29,994 nucleotides of DNA from JBNLAN01 sp050302175 (GTDB lineage Bacteria; Pseudomonadota; Zetaproteobacteria; Mariprofundales; Mariprofundaceae), in NCBI GenBank assembly GCA_050302175.1, contig JBNLAN010000019.1, positions 1 to 29,994 of the forward strand, written 5' to 3'. This document shows positions 1 to 9,280 of the stretch, in pieces (the first letter of the stretch is position 1; every line of letters begins with the position of its first letter). Under the pieces are notes generated by a model. The model did not search any database and was not told the DNA's origin. It was given only the letters and a program-made list of their open reading frames with translations. The translations under genes and the position numbers were made by a program.

Positions 1-627
1 TCAATTAAACCTGAATTCCATATTTGCGGTTACCAGATGGGCGGCTGGAAAACTGAATTTTGCCGCTGTCCCGGTTGAATCGACAGGTTGATAATCCTGA
101 CCATCCATATATCGGTAACGAATGCCGAATGATGTCGATTCATTGATAACATAATTTGCGCCTGCAATCAGCTGATAGGAAAATGCTGATTTCGTGCTGT
201 TCATGCTGCCAACTGAAGTTGTGACATTCCACTTGATCGATGACATGCCCATACCGGCGCCGCCAAACAGCTCCCAGCTGTTAAAATCCCCAACGGCCAT
301 CAGGTTTGCCATCGCAGAGGTGCGCTGCAAGTTCCCGGACATAGGGATGACGGTAGCTCCAGCTACACGCGACTCTGCGGCGTATGAAGTATGATCGAGC
401 TCCACTTCCCCCTTGATCAGGCCGGAGCGATAGCCGACATAACCATCAAACAATCTCCCCTCCTTGAATGACCACCGGGTTGCCGCATAGTTTTTTTCGT
501 CATAAATTCTTGATTGGTGATAGGCGATGCCTACGCCTAAACCGACATACAACCCATCCCCTGCATATGCCGCAGTTGAGAATAGCAGCAGGCCGCATGC
601 GGCCATCATCGTAAGTTTTGTTTTCAA
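1..627 (-). CDS. Outer-membrane beta-barrel protein, small porin/OmpA-like family
   Basis: The 208-residue protein has an N-terminal signal peptide ending near AAYA|GDG. The rest is alternating polar/hydrophobic strands rich in Gly, Tyr and aromatics (GLYVGLGVGIAYH, YQLIAGANYVI, SFGIRYRYMDG, ANMEFRFN), the pattern of an eight-stranded outer-membrane barrel with an aromatic near the C-terminus. The start is TTG at 627, chosen because a GGGAGGG Shine-Dalgarno lies 4 nt upstream. In-frame ATG codons at residues 7-8 lie too far from it. It is transcribed away from radA. The ligand or role is not apparent; structural or adhesion roles are typical of the fold. The fold call is fairly secure, the specific family is not. 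Confidence 0.8.
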   Translation of the reverse strand: MKTKLTMMAACGLLLFSTAAYAGDGLYVGLGVGIAYHQSRIYDEKNYAATRWSFKEGRLFDGYVGYRSGLIKGEVELDHTSYAAESRVAGATVIPMSGNLQRTSAMANLMAVGDFNSWELFGGAGMGMSSIKWNVTTSVGSMNSTKSAFSYQLIAGANYVINESTSFGIRYRYMDGQDYQPVDSTGTAAKFSFPAAHLVTANMEFRFN

Positions 628-705
628 AGAACCCTCCCTCTTCTGTTTTAATTAATGCCTTCAGAGATTCAAATCTGCCGGGACATTCAGTCGCCAACAT
701 CATAG

Positions 706-735
706 TTCATAACCTTATCCCTGCAATGATAAACT
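706..735 (+). promoter_or_regulatory. Possible sigma70 promoter upstream of radA
   Basis: There is an extended -10 TGaTAAACT (TAAACT at 730-735) with a weak -35 TTCATA at 706-711 and an 18-nt spacer. It lies about 90 nt before the radA start. The match is only moderate, so this is a suggestion. Confidence 0.28.
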
Positions 736-823
736 CCCGGAAACATGGGATCCGGCGCCTGACCTCTCAAGTCTGACGATCACGCTCCACAAGCGGACTG
801 CAAGCCGCTAGGCTCGCCAGCTT

Positions 824-2221
824 ATGAGCAAGAGCATTTTCGTCTGCCAGAACTGCGGCGCCGAGCACCGTAAATGGGCCGGCATGTGCCCGGACTGCAA
901 CAGCTGGAACACCATCAGCGAACAGGCCATCGAAAAACCAACCTCCGCCCGCGTGGGTAAAAAATCGAAACCGCTCTCCACACGCTCCATCACCGAAATC
1001 TCCGCGCACAAGATCCCCCGCCACAGCACCAAAATCGATGAGCTGGACCGTGTGCTCGGCGGTGGCCTCGTGCCCGGCTCGGCGGTACTGATCGGCGGCG
1101 ATCCCGGCATCGGCAAATCCACTCTTCTTTTGCAGGCCTCCAGCTTCCTCTCCGAATTCGGCACCGTTCTCTACATCACCGGCGAAGAATCGGCACAGCA
1201 GGTGAAGATGCGCGGCGAACGCATCACGGCCATGCATGCCGACTTGCAGCTCGCCACCTGCACCGAGCTCGAAACCATGCTGGCCACCATCGCCGATCTG
1301 AAACCGCACGCGGTGATCATCGACTCCATCCAGACCACCAGCAGCAACCGCCTCACCAGCGCACCGGGCACGGTGAGCCAGGTGCGCGACTGTGCCGCCG
1401 CGCTGATCCAGCAGGCGAAGAGCCAAGGGCATGCGCTGATTCTGGTGGGCCATGTGACCAAGGACGGCAGCATCGCAGGCCCCCGCGTGCTCGAACATAT
1501 GGTGGATGCCGTGCTCTATTTCGAAGGCGACCGCGGGCATGCGCACCGCATCCTGCGCGCCGTGAAAAATCGCTTCGGTCCGGCCGGAGAGATGGGCGTG
1601 TTCGAAATGAGCGACCGGGGCCTGATCGGCATTCAGGATGCCTCGCGCCTGTTTCTGGCCGAGCGTGCCATCGATGTGCCCGGTTCCGTCGTCGTAGCCT
1701 GCATGGAGGGCACCCGCCCGCTCTTGGTGGAGATTCAGGCGCTGGTAGCCCCCACTGTTTATGCCACCCCCAAGCGCTCGGCGGTGGGGCTGGATGTGAA
1801 CCGCATGTCGATGCTAATCGCAGTGCTGGAGCGGCGGATTGGTCTTCCCTTAGGCCAGCAGGATGTCTATGTGAATGTGGCTGGCGGGGTACGCATCAAT
1901 GAACCCGCTGCCGACCTTGCCGTGCTGATGGCGGTGGTCTCCGCCTATCAGGAGAAACCGATCCCGGCCGAAATGGCCGTATTCGGCGAAGTGGGGCTGA
2001 CCGGTGAGATCCGCCCGGTGAGCGGCCCGGAGCCGCGCGCCAGAGAAGCGCTGAAGCTCGGCTTCCGGCAGCTGATTCTGCCAAGCGAAAATGAAACAAG
2101 GGTGCAGGAGGCGAAAATAGCTGCTAGCCTTCGCAGCGGTTCCGGGGGGTCGGTGCAATACCTTCCCGTGCGCCATTTATCCGAAGCAGTGCAGGCGGGC
2201 CTTAAGTTGAGGAAATCTTGA
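824..2221 (+). CDS. radA: DNA repair protein RadA (RecA-like ATPase/helicase)
   Basis: RadA (also called Sms) is a cytosolic RecA-paralogous ATPase that promotes branch migration and processing of recombination intermediates. The 465 residues show the canonical order. A C4 zinc finger has Cys8, Cys11, Cys22 and Cys25. The Walker A motif GGDPGIGKST is at 91-100. The RadA-specific KNRFG motif is at 248-252. A C-terminal Lon-protease-like domain spans about 290-460 (VGLDVNRMSML, NVAGGVRINEPAADLA). Length matches the family. The start is ATG 824 with a poor Shine-Dalgarno. The stop overlaps the TTG start of cvpA, so the two genes are probably translationally coupled. Confidence 0.97.
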   Translation: MSKSIFVCQNCGAEHRKWAGMCPDCNSWNTISEQAIEKPTSARVGKKSKPLSTRSITEISAHKIPRHSTKIDELDRVLGGGLVPGSAVLIGGDPGIGKSTLLLQASSFLSEFGTVLYITGEESAQQVKMRGERITAMHADLQLATCTELETMLATIADLKPHAVIIDSIQTTSSNRLTSAPGTVSQVRDCAAALIQQAKSQGHALILVGHVTKDGSIAGPRVLEHMVDAVLYFEGDRGHAHRILRAVKNRFGPAGEMGVFEMSDRGLIGIQDASRLFLAERAIDVPGSVVVACMEGTRPLLVEIQALVAPTVYATPKRSAVGLDVNRMSMLIAVLERRIGLPLGQQDVYVNVAGGVRINEPAADLAVLMAVVSAYQEKPIPAEMAVFGEVGLTGEIRPVSGPEPRAREALKLGFRQLILPSENETRVQEAKIAASLRSGSGGSVQYLPVRHLSEAVQAGLKLRKS

Positions 2222-2807
2222 ACTTTTTAGACTACACGCTGATTTTTCTGGTCGGGTTGTCCATCGTTCTGTCGTTGTGGCGCGGTTTTGTGCGCGAGGT
2301 GATCTCCATCGTGGGACTTGTTGCCGCATTTCTCATCGCCAGCCGCATTTCCGCCGAAGTGGGCGCCATCCTGCTCGACTGGTTCCCCAACCGGACCGTT
2401 GCCAATATCGCCGGTTTCGCGCTTGTTTTTATTATTATCATGGTGGTGGTTGGCCTGATCGGGGCACTGATCCGCAAACTGGTGCACATGGCGGAGCTCA
2501 CCACCACCGACCGCACGCTCGGCATGCTGTTCGGGCTAACGCGTGGCATACTGCTAATCTCCCTGACCGCCCTGATCTATACCTCCTACACCGAACCCGA
2601 CAAACCGTGGCTTGAAGATAGTGCGCTGGCTCCCTATGCCATCGAGGGCGGCGACCTGCTGGGGCAGGCCATTCCGGAAGGCTACCCTTTCTCCCGACGT
2701 GGCAATATTCTGCCGCCGCCCAAACTGCCTTCCATGGCCGATGTGGCCGACAAACTTTCCGACCAAGACCGAGAAGCCCTGACCGATGTAATTGAGGAAC
2801 AAATGAA

Positions 2808-2811
<4 letters not shown>
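2218..2811 (+). CDS. cvpA: CvpA family inner-membrane protein
   Basis: The 197-residue protein has about four hydrophobic helices (roughly residues 5-22, 25-45, 63-86 and 102-122), a conserved WRGFVREV motif after helix 1, and a charged cytoplasmic C-terminal tail. This matches the CvpA/colicin V production family, which is often linked to purF as here. The biochemical function of CvpA is not established; it is tied to envelope stress and membrane homeostasis. The start is TTG at 2218, inside the radA stop (TTGA overlap), with GAGGAA just upstream. The stop overlaps the GTG of purF, giving a coupled radA-cvpA-purF run. Confidence 0.93.
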
Positions 2812-4253
<1,442 letters not shown>

Positions 4254-4286
4254 CGGTGCCCGCGACCGGTGGCCGTTGAGGGCGAC

Positions 4287-5951
4287 ATGTATCTCGAGCA
4301 TTTCGGCTTAAACGAACCGCCATTCTCCATCGCGCCCAACCCGCGCTACCTCTACATGAGCGTGCAGCATCAGGAGGCGCTGGCCCACCTGATGTATGGC
4401 ATCAAGGGCGAAGGCGGTGGCATCGTGCTGATTACCGGCGAGGTTGGCACCGGCAAGACCACGGTGAGCCGCAGTCTGATCGAGCAGCTGCCCGACGACA
4501 TCGAGGTCGCCTTCATCTTCAACCCGAAACTCACCTCACTGGAATTGCTCGCCAACATCTGCGACGAACTCGGCATCAAATACCGCAGCAACAGCAGCAA
4601 CAAGACGCTGATCGACCACCTCAATACCCACCTGCTTAAAGCGCACGCACAGGGGCGGCACACCGTGCTGCTGATCGATGAGGCGCAGAATCTCTCGACC
4701 GACGTGCTCGAGCAACTTCGGCTGCTCACTAACCTCGAAACCTCGGAAACCAAACTGCTGCAGATCATTCTGCTCGGCCAGCCGGAACTGCAGGAGATCC
4801 TCGCCAAAAGCGAACTGCGCCAGTTGGCGCAGCGCATTATCGCCCGCTTTCATCTCTCGCCACTGACCCAGGCCGAAGTGCCGAAATATATCGCGCATCG
4901 CCTTGGCGTGGCCGGATATAGTGGTGACGAAATTTTCGAAAGCGGCGCCATGCGGCTGATTGGCAAACAGAGTCAGGGGGTTCCCCGCCTGATCAACACC
5001 CTGTGTGACCGCGCGCTGCTCGGTGCCTACGCCAAAGAGAAAAACAGCATTGATACAAGCACCGTACGCCAGGCCATACAGGAAGTGACCGGCAAAGCTT
5101 CGGGGAACCACAGGACTGCCCTTGCCATCCTCACTGCATCGCTGCTGCTGGGCGCAGGCGTCTTCAGCCTCTGGTCACAAAGCACTCAGGACACTGCTCC
5201 GGACACGCAAAGCGCTCAGGCAGCCGCCGTGGAAACTGCCGCCAAGCCGCTACCCAAACCGGCACCCATGCCAACCGACACCCAGCTGATCGAATCATTG
5301 CATCCGCCCGGAATGGCGAAGGAAGCGGAGTACCGGCTCGCCTTCGACACCCTGCTGATGCAGTGGAACCAGCCGGGCTCACTCACTGACAACAACCTGT
5401 GCACGCAGGCAGGCAGCGCCGGGCTCGGTTGCTGGCAACCCTTCGATGAATTCGACGAGAAAGTGGGGATCGTTACCTCTTCGCAAAAACTGGATGCACT
5501 TCGCCGCATCAATCGCCCGGCCCTGCTCACGCTCTACCGGTTCGACTGGGGCGAAGAGCGCCATGTGGTATTGATCAGCCTCAACGAAAAAGCAGCGGTT
5601 CTGCAGCTCGGAGAGGCAGTGGTGAATGTAAACGCATCGACCCTCGAGCATGGCCTGATCCGCTCAGCCACCCTTTTATGGAAGCTGCCGCCCGGCTATA
5701 ACGCCCCGCTGAAAAAAGGCGATAGCGGCGCTGCAGTGAAGTGGCTGGCCGGGCATCTGAAAAGGCTACAGGGCGAGATGATTCCTCCGCACAAGACCTC
5801 GAGCCTCGATGATATTCTGCTCGAGCGCGTGAGCATCTTCCGGCAGGGCCACGAACTTCCGGACACCCCCATGATCGGGCCAGAAACCCTGATCCCGCTC
5901 AATATCGCCACCGATCTGCCGCAGCCGACGCTGCAGCCACAAAGCGATTAG
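4287..5951 (+). CDS. gspA: GspA/ExeA-like AAA ATPase with C-terminal peptidoglycan-binding domain
   Basis: GspA/ExeA is an inner-membrane ATPase that works with GspB/ExeB to help the type II secretion secretin pass or assemble in the peptidoglycan. In this 554-residue protein the AAA module covers 1-270, with Walker A GEVGTGKTT at 51-59 and Walker B VLLIDEAQ at 127-134. One transmembrane helix spans about 278-296. A Pro/Ala-rich linker follows, then a periplasmic domain at about 335-465, and a peptidoglycan-binding-type domain at about 473-540 (LKKGDSGAAVKWL). ATG 4287 (MYLEHFGL, the usual start of the family) has GAGGG 5 nt upstream and is preferred to in-frame GTG 4269. It follows purF closely and precedes gspB by 3 nt. 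Confidence 0.9.
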   Translation: MYLEHFGLNEPPFSIAPNPRYLYMSVQHQEALAHLMYGIKGEGGGIVLITGEVGTGKTTVSRSLIEQLPDDIEVAFIFNPKLTSLELLANICDELGIKYRSNSSNKTLIDHLNTHLLKAHAQGRHTVLLIDEAQNLSTDVLEQLRLLTNLETSETKLLQIILLGQPELQEILAKSELRQLAQRIIARFHLSPLTQAEVPKYIAHRLGVAGYSGDEIFESGAMRLIGKQSQGVPRLINTLCDRALLGAYAKEKNSIDTSTVRQAIQEVTGKASGNHRTALAILTASLLLGAGVFSLWSQSTQDTAPDTQSAQAAAVETAAKPLPKPAPMPTDTQLIESLHPPGMAKEAEYRLAFDTLLMQWNQPGSLTDNNLCTQAGSAGLGCWQPFDEFDEKVGIVTSSQKLDALRRINRPALLTLYRFDWGEERHVVLISLNEKAAVLQLGEAVVNVNASTLEHGLIRSATLLWKLPPGYNAPLKKGDSGAAVKWLAGHLKRLQGEMIPPHKTSSLDDILLERVSIFRQGHELPDTPMIGPETLIPLNIATDLPQPTLQPQSD

Positions 5952-5954
5952 AGC

Positions 5955-6695
5955 GTGTCATACATCCTCGATGCGCTGAAAAAATCGGAGCAGGCGCGCA
6001 AGAATCTCGCCTCCCCTGAAGAGCAACCCATCGGACTGCCGGAAACATCCCCTGCCGGAAAAAAGCGCCCGCTCTGGCCCCTGCTAATCGCTGCGACTGG
6101 CGTTGCTGCCCTGGTGCTGCTGTGGTGGCTCTTCAGCAAGCCGGAGCCACAACCGGCCAGCCCCCCCAGTGCCTCAGTCAGCCCCGCTCCTTCCACACCC
6201 CGCCCCTTGCCCACGGTGCAACCCAACCCCGTACCTGCGCCCCCGGCCAGCCTCGCCCCCGCTCCGGTAAAACCTCAAACCAAGCCTCACATGGAGCCCC
6301 AGACGGAGCCCGCAGCTGCCCCCCCATCCACACCTTCACCCGGGAGCACACCATCGGCGCAACTGATCACACCACCTGCGCCCGTGGCAAAAACTCCTGC
6401 AACAGAGCCGGAACCTGCGCCTGCGGGCAGAACGGCAAAGACGGAGGCCATCCCGGACATCAACCGTCTGTCGCTCGCTGTGCAGCAACGCATCCCTGCA
6501 ATTAAAATCGAGGGCCATATTTACGATGAGGACCCATCTGCACGCATGGCCATTGTCAATGGTAATGTCACCCGTGAAGGACAAGTGCTCGCCCATGGTT
6601 TAACGCTGGAGGCCATTACTGCAAAGGGCGTGGAGTTCGATTTTCAGGGCACACGCTTCAGAATGGGGGTGTTTCAGTCCTGGCCGCCGGAGTAA
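5955..6695 (+). CDS. gspB: GspB/ExeB-like general secretion pathway protein B
   Basis: The protein begins MSYILDALKKSEQAR, the signature of GspB/ExeB proteins. It has one transmembrane helix at about residues 40-60, a long Pro/Ala/Thr-rich periplasmic linker at about 62-150, and a C-terminal T2SSB domain at about 158-243 (IKIEGHIYDEDPSARMAIVN). The GTG start lies 3 nt after the gspA stop. Family knowledge says GspA and GspB form an inner-membrane complex that contacts peptidoglycan and supports secretin assembly. No other gsp gene is in this window, so the type II machinery or another secretin user would have to be elsewhere. Confidence 0.9.
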   Translation: MSYILDALKKSEQARKNLASPEEQPIGLPETSPAGKKRPLWPLLIAATGVAALVLLWWLFSKPEPQPASPPSASVSPAPSTPRPLPTVQPNPVPAPPASLAPAPVKPQTKPHMEPQTEPAAAPPSTPSPGSTPSAQLITPPAPVAKTPATEPEPAPAGRTAKTEAIPDINRLSLAVQQRIPAIKIEGHIYDEDPSARMAIVNGNVTREGQVLAHGLTLEAITAKGVEFDFQGTRFRMGVFQSWPPE

Positions 6696-6731
6696 GCCGG
6701 GAAAGCGCCTCGAAATCACCACCTGTAGCCG

Positions 6732-6759
6732 TTGACATCAAAACCATGCGGCATATACT
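6732..6759 (+). promoter_or_regulatory. Strong sigma70 promoter for rplM-rpsI
   Basis: A perfect -35 TTGACA (6732-6737) is followed after 16 nt by -10 TATACT (6754-6759), five of six to consensus. Transcription would start near 6766, leaving a leader of about 75 nt before rplM. It is the best promoter match in the window and suits a ribosomal-protein operon. Confidence 0.85.
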
Positions 6760-6779
6760 GCGCCGCCGTTCATCGGAAT

Positions 6780-6802
6780 GGGCCCGCATAAAAAACGGGC
6801 CT
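6780..6802 (+). promoter_or_regulatory. rplM 5' leader hairpin (possible L13 autoregulatory site)
   Basis: GGCCCG (6781-6786) pairs with CGGGCC (6796-6801) around a 9-nt A-rich loop, and a G-U pair (6780/6802) can extend the stem. It lies in the predicted rplM leader, about 40 nt before the start codon. No long U tract follows, so it is not an obvious terminator. In E. coli rplM-rpsI is known to be autoregulated by L13 through its leader. Assigning that role here is inference. Confidence 0.45.
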
Positions 6803-6840
6803 CGCGATAAAACGGCAAGAGTTTGATTGGAGTAAGACGA

Positions 6841-7272
6841 ATGGGTACTTATACTGTCCGCCCCGGCGATATCGAGCGTAAATGGTTTATCATTGACGCC
6901 AACGATCTTGTGCTGGGCCGCATGGCAACCAAGGTTGCATCGATTCTGCGCGGCAAGCACCGTCCGCAGTACACCCCGCACGCCGATTGTGGCGATCACG
7001 TTATCGTGATCAATGCCGATAAAGTACGTCTGACCGGCCGCAAGGAAGAGCAGAAAGTTTACTATCGTCATAGCGGTTATATGGGTGGCCTGAAAGAGAC
7101 TCCAATCGAAGAGATGCGCATCAAGCACCCTGAGCGCATTGTCGAGTTTGCTGTGAAAGGCATGCTTCCAAAAAATTCACTGGGCCGCGCAATGTTCAGC
7201 AAGCTGAAGGTTTATGCAGGTAGCGATCACCCGCATGCAGCACAACAGCCCAGCCCACTAACGATCGATTAA
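6841..7272 (+). CDS. rplM: 50S ribosomal protein L13 (uL13)
   Basis: The 143-residue protein is within one residue of E. coli L13. It contains the family hallmarks WFIIDANDLVLGRMAT, HADCGDHVIVINADKV, YYRHSGYMGG and MLPKNSLGRAMFSKLKVYAG. L13 binds 23S rRNA early in large-subunit assembly. The start is ATG 6841 with GGAG about 8 nt upstream; an upstream in-frame ATT codon at 6823 is not needed. It heads a two-gene operon with rpsI, 18 nt apart. Confidence 0.98.
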   Translation: MGTYTVRPGDIERKWFIIDANDLVLGRMATKVASILRGKHRPQYTPHADCGDHVIVINADKVRLTGRKEEQKVYYRHSGYMGGLKETPIEEMRIKHPERIVEFAVKGMLPKNSLGRAMFSKLKVYAGSDHPHAAQQPSPLTID

Positions 7273-7290
7273 CAGACCGGAGACAGAAGA

Positions 7291-7683
7291 ATGGCAGAAA
7301 CCCAATTTCGCGGCACAGGCCGCCGCAAACGCAGCGTCGCCCGTGTAATCATCACACCGGGCAGCGGTCAGATTCAGGTTAACGGTCGTCAGATCGAAGA
7401 CTATTTCCCGGTGGAGATCATTCGTCAGCAGGCGATTCTTCCACTGGCAACCACAGAGCTTACCGGCCGCATCAATGTTCGCGTCAATGTGAACGGTGGC
7501 GGTGTTTCAGGTCAGGCCGGTGCTGTTCGTCACGGTCTGGCTCGCGCCCTGCTCGCATACGATGCAGGCCTGCGCCCACAGCTGAAGCAGAAAGGCTTTT
7601 TGACCCGCGATGCGCGTAAAGTTGAGCGTAAGAAGTACGGCTTGAGAAAAGCCCGCCGGGCTCCGCAGTTCTCCAAGCGTTAA
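7291..7683 (+). CDS. rpsI: 30S ribosomal protein S9 (uS9)
   Basis: The 130 residues equal the E. coli length. The N-terminal GTGRRKRSVARV, central VNGGGVSGQAGAVRHGLARAL and basic C-terminal tail KKYGLRKARRAPQFSKR are all present. The final KR contacts P-site tRNA in known structures. A GGAGA Shine-Dalgarno lies about 8 nt before the ATG. It is the second gene of the rplM operon and is followed directly by a strong terminator. Confidence 0.98.
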   Translation: MAETQFRGTGRRKRSVARVIITPGSGQIQVNGRQIEDYFPVEIIRQQAILPLATTELTGRINVRVNVNGGGVSGQAGAVRHGLARALLAYDAGLRPQLKQKGFLTRDARKVERKKYGLRKARRAPQFSKR

Positions 7684-7706
7684 TCGCTGGTACTGCTACC
7701 AACAAC

Positions 7707-7741
7707 AAAGGGAAGGCATCGCGCCTTCCCTTTTTGTTTTT
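7707..7741 (+). terminator. Rho-independent terminator of rplM-rpsI (probably bidirectional)
   Basis: An 11-bp perfect stem (AAAGGGAAGGC at 7707-7717 with GCCTTCCCTTT at 7723-7733) has a 5-nt loop and runs into a T-rich tract (TTTTTGTTTTT, 7731-7741). The A-rich 5' side gives a shorter U tract on the minus strand, so it may also end the convergent L,D-transpeptidase transcript. Confidence 0.93.
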
Positions 7742-7760
7742 AGCCGCAACATCGGTTCTA

Positions 7761-8279
7761 TTAAGGAAGAATCTCGATAGGTGTACCAACCTTGATGGCG
7801 GCCCAAAGCTCGTCCATGTCTGAATTGGTTACCGCAATACACCCGTCTGTCCAGTCGAAGCGCTGACTGATAAAGGCAAGCCAGCCCATGCCGTTTTTTT
7901 GCCCATGAATCATGATCTGCCCGCCTGGCGATACCCCAAGCTTCTTTGCCTGCGCCCTGTCTTTTTCATCGGGATATGAAATATGTATCGCTTTATAAAA
8001 CGAACTATCCGTTTTTTTATAATCAATCGTATAGCGACCCTCGGGGGTGCGGTGGTCCCCTTCTCTCTGCTTGCGCCCCTCAGGGTTTCCCCCAAGCGAA
8101 ATGCCATACTCCCTCAGCACCTTTGCTCCATCCAGCAACTGAAGCTTCCGCTCTGACTTTAGAACCCGAACCGAGTCCACACTCCCGACCGCCCCGGCAA
8201 AGCAAGGCGCAAATGCCAGCAAGGCACCGAACAGCGCAATGTGATATTTAATTCCGATGGAGAGCCAGTTAGGTGGCAT
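7761..8279 (-). CDS. L,D-transpeptidase (YkuD) family protein, periplasmic
   Basis: The 172-residue protein has a hydrophobic export signal (about residues 13-30, ending near FAGA) and a YkuD catalytic domain. The active-site region is present: His125 in IMIHGQKNG and Cys147 in DWTDGCIAVTN, with the family's His...TDGC spacing. Such enzymes cross-link peptidoglycan 3-3 or attach lipoprotein to it. This one resembles the short YafK/ErfK-type proteins with GDHRTPEGRYTID. The start is ATG 8279, 11 nt after the cyclase stop. No clear Shine-Dalgarno is visible, so it may rely on coupling to the upstream cyclase gene. The exact substrate is unknown. Confidence 0.88.
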   Translation of the reverse strand: MPPNWLSIGIKYHIALFGALLAFAPCFAGAVGSVDSVRVLKSERKLQLLDGAKVLREYGISLGGNPEGRKQREGDHRTPEGRYTIDYKKTDSSFYKAIHISYPDEKDRAQAKKLGVSPGGQIMIHGQKNGMGWLAFISQRFDWTDGCIAVTNSDMDELWAAIKVGTPIEILP

Positions 8280-8290
8280 GAGGAGAGAAG

Positions 8291-9175
8291 TTAAAGAACC
8301 CCGAACAGACGCTTGATACGGTTGGGCAGGCTATCCACCAGCCCCATCTCTTTCGGGGCGACCTCGTAGAGGGTGGAGGCACCCACACCTTTCAGCATAC
8401 GGTTTTTCGGTGCCCCGATAAGGATATCATCGGAGAAATCCTTGATCTTGGTATGAATCAGGCCGTAAACGATCTCATCGATCAGCACCTGATTGGTGTG
8501 TGCCATGGTCTGAATGCGTGCGCCCTTATCCATGGCGTGACCGATATAATCCCTCGGTTCGCCCGGCAGCTCCTTCACATAGCCGCAGGTAATGCCGATG
8601 CGATACTCCACCGGGCCGACCAGCTTCTTGAGCTTTTTGCGCTCCAGATGCACCGAACGCTTGATCAGAAGGGCGGCCAGCACCGCATCGATGGCCGCTT
8701 CATAGACCGCCATCACACCATCGCCCAGGCGCTTCACCACCACACCACCATGGCGCTGCACCGCTCTCTCGCAGATATCGCAAAACAGACGGTTACGCAT
8801 AAATCCCTTGGTATGACCCATCTCGCGCTTGTACTGCGTGGAGTAGGCCAGATCGGTAAACATGATGCACTTGTAGTGATCTTTGGTAGTAGCGATCATC
8901 TTCGCCACATCCTCGACGATATAATCGATATCGAGCACTTCAGCGTTGACGCTATTGACCGATCTGGAGTCCTTCAGTTTTTTGATGATGGTGAGATCGG
9001 AATCGAAACCTGCCTTGCCCTCGCGTTTCCGGCGAACAATACTCGGCTCAGCCGCAAGCTTCTCACTCGTGTCTTCCGCTTCCGGCTCTGCTTGTGGCTT
9101 TGTGTCGGGCTTCGCATCCGATTTCACATCCGGCTTTTCGTCCGACCCCACTGCCGTCACTCTTCGAACTTCCAT
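8291..9175 (-). CDS. Soluble class III adenylate/guanylate cyclase-domain protein
   Basis: The 294-residue protein has no signal peptide or membrane helix. Residues 1-50 are a charged low-complexity segment with repeated K-P-D/K-S-D/K-P-Q units. A class III nucleotidyl cyclase domain covers about 98-275. The metal-binding aspartates are Asp108 (MFTDLAYST) and Asp152 (KRLGDGVMAVY). Lys148 and Asp209 (EPRDYIG) match the ATP-selecting pair. Arg220 matches the transition-state Arg. The usual transition-state Asn position appears to be Asp216 (HAMDKGARI), so activity or chemistry may differ. It sits between thrB and an L,D-transpeptidase gene on the same strand. It probably makes cAMP if active, which is inference. 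Confidence 0.85.
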   Translation of the reverse strand: MEVRRVTAVGSDEKPDVKSDAKPDTKPQAEPEAEDTSEKLAAEPSIVRRKREGKAGFDSDLTIIKKLKDSRSVNSVNAEVLDIDYIVEDVAKMIATTKDHYKCIMFTDLAYSTQYKREMGHTKGFMRNRLFCDICERAVQRHGGVVVKRLGDGVMAVYEAAIDAVLAALLIKRSVHLERKKLKKLVGPVEYRIGITCGYVKELPGEPRDYIGHAMDKGARIQTMAHTNQVLIDEIVYGLIHTKIKDFSDDILIGAPKNRMLKGVGASTLYEVAPKEMGLVDSLPNRIKRLFGVL

Positions 9176-9208
9176 TTGCCTGTTACGCGCTCCTTAGGAA
9201 TGCCAGGG

Positions 9209-9238
9209 AATGTAGCACACCCTTCCCGAAAACACGAA
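9209..9238 (-). promoter_or_regulatory. Possible promoter for the cyclase gene
   Basis: On the minus strand an extended -10 TGcTACATT (TACATT at 9214-9209) has a -35-like TTCGTG (9238-9233) 18 nt upstream. It lies in the 105-nt gap between thrB and the cyclase. The match is modest. A promoter here would let the cyclase and transpeptidase be expressed apart from thrB. Confidence 0.3.
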
Positions 9239-9280
9239 TCTCGCAGCAGCATGCACCCATGCTGTGACCTGCCCGACAAT

